NCBI GenBank assembly: GCA_047967505.1
Contig: CM106540.1
Source of the DNA: Dipteris shenzhenensis
Lineage: Eukaryota > Polypodiophyta > Polypodiopsida > Gleicheniales
Strand: one strand, 5' to 3'
DNA: 64,000 nucleotides
Both the position numbers and the translations under genes were made by a program. The notes under the pieces were generated by a model. The model ran no database searches, was not told the origin of the DNA, and saw nothing but the letters and a program-made list of their open reading frames with translations. Of the stretch, positions 57,480 through 64,000 are shown piece after piece (the first letter of the stretch is position 1; every line of letters begins with the position of its first letter).

Positions 57480-60070
57480 AACTATCTTATTCTCTCTCAC
57501 AACTCTCTCCTGAAGCTCCACCACCTCTCCACTCAGGTACTCCCTCCCTCCCTCTTCTCCAACTTCCTCTCTCCCCTCCCCTTCCCGTCCCTTCCCCTCT
57601 CCTCCCGCTTCTCCCCTCCCTTCCCTTCCCCCTTCTCCTCTCCTCCCTCCCCAAGGCCCCTTCCCCTCCCCTTGCCTGCTCCCTCCTCCTTCCCTCCTTC
57701 CGTCCCCTTCCTTCCCTTCCCCCTGCCGCTTGTCGTCGCTCCTCCCTTCCCTCCGCCCCCCTCCCTCCAACCTCCCTCTCCCTGTCGTCCCTGCCCCCGC
57801 CCCCCCCTCTGCCCCCTTCCCTCCCCTCCGCCCTTCCCACCCCCCCTCCCTCCCTCCCGCCCTCCCGCCGCCCCCCCCGCTCCTGCCCCCTGTCATTGAC
57901 CCCTCTGCCCCCCCCTTCCCTTTGCCCTCCCCTCCGCCCCTCCCTCCCTCCCGCCCTCCCCTGTGCCTCCGCCTTCCCGCCCTCCCCCTTCCCTCCCCTT
58001 CGCCCCTCCCTCCCGCCCTCCCCTCCGCCTCCCCCTTCCCTCCCCTCCGGCACCCCAACCCCCCCCCTCCCGCCCTCCCCACGCCCCCTCCCCCGCACGC
58101 CCGCCCCCTTCCGTCGACGGAAGGGGGCGGGCGTGCGGGGGAGGGGGCGTGGGGAGGGCGGGAGGGGGGGGCGGGTGTGCCGGGAGGGGGGGCTGGGGGG
58201 TGGGGGGCGTGGCGAGGGCGGAGGGGGGGGCGGGCGCGCCGGGAGGGGGGCTGCGGGGGGCGGAGGGAAGGGGGGGGGTGTGGGGGAAGGGGAGGGGGGG
58301 CGAGGGTGCCCCCCCCCCCAACCTGTTGCGTGCGCAACAGGTGGGGGGGCTTCCCTCCGCCCACCCCCCCTTCCCTCCCCTCCGCCCATCCCTCCCGCCC
58401 TCCCCTCCGCCTTCCCCTTCCCTCCCCTCCGCCCCCCCAACCCCCCCCCTCCCCTCCCGCCGTCCCCACGCCCCCCCCCACGTGCCCGCCCCCCTCCCCT
58501 CGACGGGAGGGGGGCGGGCACGCAGGGGGGGCGTGGGGACGGCGAGAGGGGAGGGGGGGGCGGGCGCGCCGAGAGGGGGGGCGGGGGGGGCGTGGGGAGG
58601 GTGGAGGGGAGGGGGGGCGGGCGCGCCGAGAGGGGGGGCTGGGGGGGCGGAGGGAAGGGGGGGAGGGTGTGGGGGAAGGGGAGGGGCGGCCCCCCACCTG
58701 TTGCTTGCACAACAGGTGGGGGGGCGCCCTCGCCGCCCCTCCCCTTCCCTCCACCTGCCCTCCCCTCCGCCCCCCCTTTCCCTCCCCTCCACCCTCCCAA
58801 CCCCCGCCAACCCCCGCCCTCCCCCCGCCCTCCCCATGCCCCCCCCGCGCCCGCCCCCTTCCATCGACGCGGGGGAGGGCGGAGGGGAAGGGGGGGCGCG
58901 TGCATCGGGAGGGGGGCTGGGGGGGCGTGGGGAGGGCGGAGGGGCAGGGGGGGGCGGGCGCGCCGGGAGGGGGGGCTGGGGGGCGGAGGGAAGGGGGGGT
59001 GTGGGGGGAGCGCGGGAAGGGGGGGGGCGAGGGGGGGGCATCGATGCCCCCCCAGCCCACCTGTTGCGTGCGCAACAGGTGGGGGGGGGAGGGGCATCGA
59101 TGCCCCCCCCACCTATTGCGCATGCAACAGGTCCCCCTCCCCTCGCCCTCGCCCCCCTCCCCTTCCCTCCGCCCGCCCCGCCCCCCCGCTTCCCCCCTTC
59201 CCTTGCCCCTTCTCTTCCCTCACCACACGTGTGCATGTGGTGAGGGAAGGGGAGGGGCAAGGGAAGGGGGGGCGTGGGGGAGGAGCAAGGGGGAGGGGGG
59301 CGAGGGGAGGGCGTGGGGGGCGAGAGGAGGGGGCGAGGGGGGCCGACGGAGGGCGTGGGGGAGGGGCAAGGGGGAGGGGGGGAGGAGGGGAGGGCGGGCG
59401 GGCGAGGGCGAGGGGAGGGGGAAGGGGAGGGGGGACGAGCAAGCGGGCGAGGGCGAGGGAGGAGGGGCAAGGGGAGGAGGGCGAGGGGGCAGGCGGTGGG
59501 CAAGGGGAGGGGGAAGGGGAGGGGGCGAGGGGGGCGGGGAGGGAGCATCACCCCCTCACCTGTTGCGTGCGCAACAGGGGACAAGGGGAAGGGAAGGGAG
59601 GGCGTGGGGAGAGCAAGGGGGTGGGCGGATGGAAGGGGGGCGTGAGGCGGGCGAGAGGCGGGGAGGGCAAGGGGGCAGGCGAGGGAGAGGACACCTGTTG
59701 CGTGCACAATAGGTGCGGGGCGAGGGCAAGGGGAGGGGCAAGGGGAAGGGAAGGGGGTGCGTGGGGAGGGAAGGGGGCGGGCGGAGGGAAGAGGTGGGCG
59801 TGGGAGGGCAAGGGGACGGGCAAAGGGCGGGGAGGGGGACATCGCAAGGTGACGGGCAAGGGGTGATTGTGGGGAGAAAAATGGGGCATGGGGCAAGGGG
59901 AGGGAGCGCGGGCGGGAAGGGGGAGCAACTCACCTGTTGCGGGGCAACAATGCCCTTCCGCCTCCCCCTCTCCGCCCGAGCCCCCTCCGTCTCTCCCTTG
60001 TCCCACACCCCTCCTCGTCCCCGCCGTCATCCCGTCCCGTCCCCTCCCCCTTCCTCGCGATTTCCTGCGT
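57480..60070. repeat. GC-rich palindrome array with alternating strand bias
   Basis: An almost pure C/G block. C-rich and G-rich segments alternate on the plus strand, switching at palindrome centres: cccccttccgtcgacggaaggggg at about 58118; acctgttgcgtgcgcaacaggt at about 58331; cccctcccctcgacgggaggggg at about 58503; a Y-form at about 58697; a degenerate gacgcg centre at about 58868; the CCTGTTGC word at about 59071, 59120, 59565, 59702 and 59940; and accacacgtgtgcatgtggt at about 59230. Long ORFs (400-680 codons) occur in five of six frames because stop codons need A and T. They are Pro/Gly/Arg-only and not genes. Confidence 0.95.
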
Positions 60071-60119
60071 CCTGTCCCGTCGAAATTAAAAAAGTTAAAA
60101 TAAATAAAACTTTAAAAAA

Positions 60120-60290
60120 ATCAAAAAATTAAATTAAATTTTAAATATAAAAATAAACTAACTAATTAAAATAAAATAATTAAAAAAAATATTTTATTTT
60201 AAATATTAAAAATAAATAAAACTTAAAAGAATATTTAATTAATCATTTATTTAATATTTTGAGTTTGAAAATCATTGTATTTCTCATTTT
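60120..60290. other. AT-rich boundary between GC block and gene
   Basis: An abrupt shift from about 85 percent G+C to nearly pure A/T (taaaataaaataattaaaaaaaatatttt). No gene. It could serve as promoter or intron; neither is proven. Confidence 0.5.
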
Positions 60291-63019
60291 TTATTTTTGA
60301 TTGTTTTTCAGAAAACTATAGCTTTCATGGCTTCCAGTTTTGGTTCCAAGGTGTCTTTCAAGAATTACTTAATGCCTTAGAAGCATTGAAGAAAATGTGG
60401 GATGCATTTCCAAGTGGTGGTGTTGAACCTTCAGGAGCACTAATTATGCCATCTATAACATACAACCCTCAAGTACCGTTAATATCTGTGGCGGTAACTC
60501 CGATAACTCCAACAAGTGTAACTACAGTATCTCCAACTGTACCTATGCCATCGACTGCTGCAACTACAGGAACAAGAAGGAGTGATCGTGGAGTAGACTC
60601 AAGTGCTATAGCTATTCCCAGAAAGAGAGCAAAAATAACTCCTACTCCACGTGGAGATCGCTCAAGTGCAGGCTATTTAAAACCAAGCGAAAAATTGGAT
60701 AGCGATGAAGAGAAAGATCAGCAAGAAGAAGATACAAGTCTCGAAGACTTTTCTATAAGTGTGGCGGACTTACATCCTCCAGAGGATGAGGGATACATTT
60801 GGGGATTTTCACAATTCAGCGTGGCCACAATGCTTATTGATCGAGCTTCATTGTTCACAAATCAAAGAAAGCTCGATAAGATATTTGCACGCAAATTGTA
60901 TGAAGATACAAGGAAAACAAGAACTCCCGTTGCCACTAATATCACTCTTCGTCCTATGGCGTTTAAGAGACTTCAAGAAGATGATCCTACATTGCCTGAT
61001 GTCACATTTCAAAAGCGCGTGGACTTTCTTGATGCTTTTGAGAACTTTAGAAGGAGTGACTTTGTTCGTGGAGAGGCTTTGTATCAAAGCCGATATGGGA
61101 GTGACATCGAGAAGAGATACATGCTGGCAAAGAATAGATTCTTAGAAAGATGCAGGTTTGAGCCCATTGATGGGCAACACTTTTGTGAGGCTTGCAGGAT
61201 CGCCCTTGATGAGGGAAGAAAAGGAAACTTGCCACAGATTGAGTGGATGGAAAAGTTTCAATGTGTCATTTGTCATATATGCATATTTAGTGATGACTCG
61301 AAGTACATTCTAGAATCAGAGAGGCTGAATTTTGCTCCATTTAGGTTGAAAAAAAGCTCCTCTCTTTCTAAGATCTTGATAAAGGCAAGGGAGTTATGGA
61401 TGGGCTGTGGAAAGCCACAAACAGTGAAGGGCAGGAGACCTACATCGGAGTACATGACAAAGAGGACTCGGTTCTATAGATGCTTGAAAGGTGTTGTAAG
61501 CAATACGCAAGGCATACCAGGTAATAAGGTTGAGGCAAAGGATTTGAACACCGCCGTTGCAAGATACAGGGATGTTACCTGCATTGTCTTCCGTGAGGAC
61601 TCAGTGTTTCAGAGCATCGTGGATGTTTGCCAAGCATATGAAACAGGAAAGATATCCTTTGAGGCATCAGAGCACATTGCAACTCAGAGGAAAGAAATAA
61701 AGAAACCAATGTCTATTGTTTGGTGGAGAGCTTTAAGGTTTGTTCCAGATGCAATAACAGAAGAAGTATGCAAGAAGATCCTAAGTGGTGACTGCTTCTT
61801 TGGAAAGAAGAGCAAGCATAGCAACTTAGATGAAGTGGTCACCCGAATGATTCAAAGTGAGGCTGCTCTCTCAGCACTATTTGTTTTATTGAAATTTGAT
61901 GATGAGTTAGCTGGCAAGTCAATTGATGTGGATAAGAAGAAAGCACTTAGCCTAGGTCAACTCCTTGATAAAACATGGGCTAGAAAGTGGTTGGCTTCAA
62001 TGGATGCAGATGCCACACCAACAAAGGATCTAAGAGCTAAAATGCCAAAGGTTGTTGAGACAGAATATATGGACATTAAGAAAAAGGCCTTGCAGTCCAG
62101 TACCCAAGGTAGAGCAATTGGTGGTTTAGATGATGGTTCTTCATTCAGCTTCTCTTATGATATCCTGCTATTAGAGAATGATACAAAATTTGCACACATC
62201 AATGGCATTGATACGGAGCATTTCATAACAATGAGCGGTCATGCTTGGGAGAAGCCATGCGTATTTTTCATAAATGAATTGCAAGACCTTGCAGTGTCAC
62301 AGATAGTTGAACTTGTGCGGTTTATTGTTGAAGGTCCTATGGCAGATAAGAAAAGATCAACGTTGGTCCTGTTCGTGACAGAATCACAAAGGGATGCCCT
62401 ATATGCGAGTTTGACATCTTCATTTGGGTATTTACTTTCAAAAGTATACCATGGTATAGTCCTGCGTAATCATATGACTGTCTTGGAAGGCACTGCCATT
62501 CAAGTCTTGCAGCCTTTCTTGATGTGCTTCTTATCGAGGGGTGGTGGTAATCTAATCCAAACTCCTTTAAGGACTCTCGAGCTTCATTACTTTGAGGACC
62601 ATAAGGTTAAGCTTGATGCAGCAATGGTGGATTACAGAAAGCCGATGGATCTTGATGTGATACTAGAGATGACAAAGAATTTATTGAATGATGGGTGGGA
62701 AGTAGCATTGTATCGAATGGGTTTTGCTGCTGAGAAATTGCTACGCCAAGGTAAAAATGTAAATGTCATTGATACCCCCCATCAAATTGAGTTCTTTGAC
62801 ACATATTACAGTTGCACTACTTTCTTTGAGGAGGAAAATGTCAAAGAAGAGGGTAGTGAGTCTGAGGGTGATGATTCTAGCTCAGGTGATGATGAGGATG
62901 AAAGCTCTGCATCCGATGACTTACGGCAAGAAGAAATCCGCACAAAGAATAAGGGTGATCAATTGTCAACTAGAGTCAAGGAGGTTCCACTCATCATACG
63001 GGAAGGTTCACGGCAGTAA
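60275..63019 (+). CDS. Orphan 914-codon protein, intact, function unknown
   Basis: The only long, complex, unbroken coding frame in the window. Layout: a Thr/Ser/Pro-rich N-terminal third with a basic NLS-like PRKRAK (about 115-120) and an acidic patch; a Cys/His region with C293, C304, C307 (CEAC), C330, C333, H334, C336 (CVICHIC), probably zinc-binding; a long mixed alpha/beta region; and a strongly acidic Glu/Asp/Ser tail (about 845-890). Residues 628-834 follow the outline of a beta-class amino-methyltransferase (YDILLLEND, KPCVFFINEL, STLVLFVTESQ, KPMDLD, YRMGFAA, NVNVIDT), but catalytic DPPY- and GxG-type motifs are absent. That link is only a pattern inference. The start is uncertain: codons 1-12 look like intron, and ATG 60395 (Met41) is an alternative. 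Confidence 0.7.
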   Translation: MYFSFFIFDCFSENYSFHGFQFWFQGVFQELLNALEALKKMWDAFPSGGVEPSGALIMPSITYNPQVPLISVAVTPITPTSVTTVSPTVPMPSTAATTGTRRSDRGVDSSAIAIPRKRAKITPTPRGDRSSAGYLKPSEKLDSDEEKDQQEEDTSLEDFSISVADLHPPEDEGYIWGFSQFSVATMLIDRASLFTNQRKLDKIFARKLYEDTRKTRTPVATNITLRPMAFKRLQEDDPTLPDVTFQKRVDFLDAFENFRRSDFVRGEALYQSRYGSDIEKRYMLAKNRFLERCRFEPIDGQHFCEACRIALDEGRKGNLPQIEWMEKFQCVICHICIFSDDSKYILESERLNFAPFRLKKSSSLSKILIKARELWMGCGKPQTVKGRRPTSEYMTKRTRFYRCLKGVVSNTQGIPGNKVEAKDLNTAVARYRDVTCIVFREDSVFQSIVDVCQAYETGKISFEASEHIATQRKEIKKPMSIVWWRALRFVPDAITEEVCKKILSGDCFFGKKSKHSNLDEVVTRMIQSEAALSALFVLLKFDDELAGKSIDVDKKKALSLGQLLDKTWARKWLASMDADATPTKDLRAKMPKVVETEYMDIKKKALQSSTQGRAIGGLDDGSSFSFSYDILLLENDTKFAHINGIDTEHFITMSGHAWEKPCVFFINELQDLAVSQIVELVRFIVEGPMADKKRSTLVLFVTESQRDALYASLTSSFGYLLSKVYHGIVLRNHMTVLEGTAIQVLQPFLMCFLSRGGGNLIQTPLRTLELHYFEDHKVKLDAAMVDYRKPMDLDVILEMTKNLLNDGWEVALYRMGFAAEKLLRQGKNVNVIDTPHQIEFFDTYYSCTTFFEEENVKEEGSESEGDDSSSGDDEDESSASDDLRQEEIRTKNKGDQLSTRVKEVPLIIREGSRQ
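60288..60311 (+). promoter_or_regulatory. Candidate splice acceptor at the start of the orphan gene
   Basis: A pyrimidine-rich run ending gattgtttttcag|aaaac fits a plant 3' splice site. If used, an upstream exon is missing from the ORF and the first dozen codons are intronic. Confidence 0.4.
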
Positions 63020-63487
63020 GAAGTTACAGTAGTACAGCACGTCACAAGTAAAGGTAAGGCTAAAGAGGTGGAAGCACTTCCCTTAAAATTAAAAGTGAGG
63101 AAGGCACCCTTGATCTTGGATGAAGGACAGGCAAGTGGATCGATCTTGGGTGAAGGACAGGCAAGTGGATCAAGCAAGGAAGCCTTACTCAAAGAAGGTA
63201 TAGACGAGGCAAAGCATGACCAGGAGGAGTTACCAAGAGGCATAGATGGTTCTTCAACCATGACCTTACAGACTCCAGAGCAGCCTACTAGTCAGGAACC
63301 TAGTAGCCAGGTCCCTACTTACCAAGAACTTGGTCATGAGACTCTAGAGCAGCCTACTAGTCAAGTGCTTGGAACTGAAGAGCAAACTAGTAAGGACCTT
63401 GCTACTGAGACTCCAGTCTTAGAGCAGCCTATTAGTCAGGACCCTGGTAGTCAAGGGCCTGGCATTGAGGACATTGGTACTGAGTAA
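63017..63487 (+). CDS. In-frame extension of the orphan protein after one stop
   Basis: TAA at 63017-63019 is followed in the same frame by 155 open codons to TAA 63485-63487. The extension is Lys/Glu-rich, then has a duplicated ILxEGQASGS unit and several imperfect EQPTSQ-type repeats, and is typical of a disordered tail. Same strand, frame and codon style suggest the stop is a recent mutation or that the region is reached by splicing: the stop lies in a donor-like GTAAGAA. It could also be read-through. An independent 139-codon gene starting at 63068 is less likely. Confidence 0.5.
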
Positions 63488-63546
63488 CATGTTGGCTAAC
63501 GGCTTTGTAATCACAAGTTTTGAACTTCTATGTAAAGCTAATATCT

Positions 63547-63552
63547 AATAAA
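63547..63552 (+). terminator. Candidate polyadenylation signal
   Basis: AATAAA 60 bp after the downstream stop, in an AT-rich context with tgtaaagc and ttgtaatc upstream elements. It fits the 3' end of the orphan gene at the second, not the first, stop. Confidence 0.5.
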
Positions 63553-63639
63553 AAGTTTACTACTTTTTTGATTTCTTTACTCTCATTATTATGTATAAAG
63601 ATTGTTTATGAGGGCCATTTTATACTTAACGGTGTTTTT

Positions 63640-64000
63640 TAATACCAAGTGTGGTGTATGTGTACACTACTTACACATAAAAGGATTTATCTACACTACC
63701 TTTCTAAGGGCTTTATGTACACCACCTTTCTAAAAGAAATGGTCATAAAGGTGTGTGCACACCACTTATACATAAAGGTGTTTATTTACACCACCTTTCC
63801 AAGAGAATTGGTCATCTATTGATGTTCTTAGGTGATTATGAAGATGTTTATGTAGACCACTTTGTAAGAGAATTGGTCATCTATTATTGGTCATGTATTG
63901 ATGTTCTTAGGTGATAGTTGCTCAATTCACAAGAAGTTATGAAGATGTTTATGTAGACCACTTTGCAAGAGAATTTTGTGAAGTTATGAAGATGTTTATG
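63640..64000 (+). repeat. Imperfect tandem repeats at the window end
   Basis: Two interleaved repeat types. One is tgtgtacaccactt.tacataaaggtgtttatttacaccacctttc (several ~55-65-bp units, 63655-63800). The other is aagagaattggtcatctattgatgttcttaggtgat..gaagatgtttatgtagaccacttt (63800-64000). The array runs off the window. Confidence 0.8.

Noticed and set aside
57456-59896. Very long overlapping ORFs (426-667 codons) on both strands in the GC block
   Set aside because: They consist almost only of Pro, Gly, Arg, Ala and Ser, overlap each other in several frames on both strands, and exist because A/T-containing stop codons are absent. No domain or normal composition.
55640-59960. CRISPR-like array
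   Set aside because: Repeats are palindromic and regularly recurring in places, but spacers are related low-complexity sequence, the host is a plant and no cas-like gene is present.

Overview
This window reads as intergenic DNA from a large, repeat-rich land-plant nuclear genome. Evidence: several Ty1/copia retrotransposons primed from initiator Met-tRNA (PBS TGGTATCAGAGC), an L1-like LINE with a plant-style zinc-binding tail, a spliced but broken gene, and degenerate interstitial CCCTAAA (TTTAGGG-type) telomere repeats. A seed-free plant such as a fern or lycophyte is possible, but the sequence does not settle this. No conserved housekeeping gene, tRNA or rRNA was recognised.

Layout. 1-15960: three related copia copies (A truncated, B complete, C 5'-truncated). 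B has nested into an inverted copia scrap, and a ~175-bp satellite (9116-12302) lies between that scrap and C. 16205-17108: fragments of a long LTR whose fuller copy lies at 40428-44541. 17180-26268: a minus-strand LINE split by a very young copia element D (18014-23515, TSD acttt). 26270-26920: a 189-bp tandem array. 26945-29849: a decayed minus-strand gene of transposase-like type with a visible 90-bp intron. 29850-40427: AT-rich DNA with two short inverted-repeat elements (31785-32031, 36074-36306), simple repeats and a non-autonomous LTR element E (36355-39139). 40428-44541: a gypsy-like LTR remnant. 45543-54647: two convergent copia copies, F (+) and G (-).

54646-64000 is the most unusual part. 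A TTAA-bounded foldback segment carries telomere-like repeats and nested palindromes. It is followed by AT-rich tandem repeats and then a ~2.5-kb, extremely GC-rich block whose C/G strand bias flips at a series of palindromes. One palindromic word, CCTGTTGC..GCAACAGG, recurs through all three base-composition contexts. Immediately downstream is the only long, apparently intact and complex coding region in the window: a 914-codon orphan ORF (60275-63019). It continues in frame for 156 more codons after a single stop.

The genes do not form a pathway; the window is a record of nested insertion and decay. Decay is strongly biased: most premature stops in the copia copies are TAG where a sister copy has CAG, as expected from deamination of CHG-methylated cytosine. 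LTR comparison by eye orders insertions as D (youngest), then B, then E.
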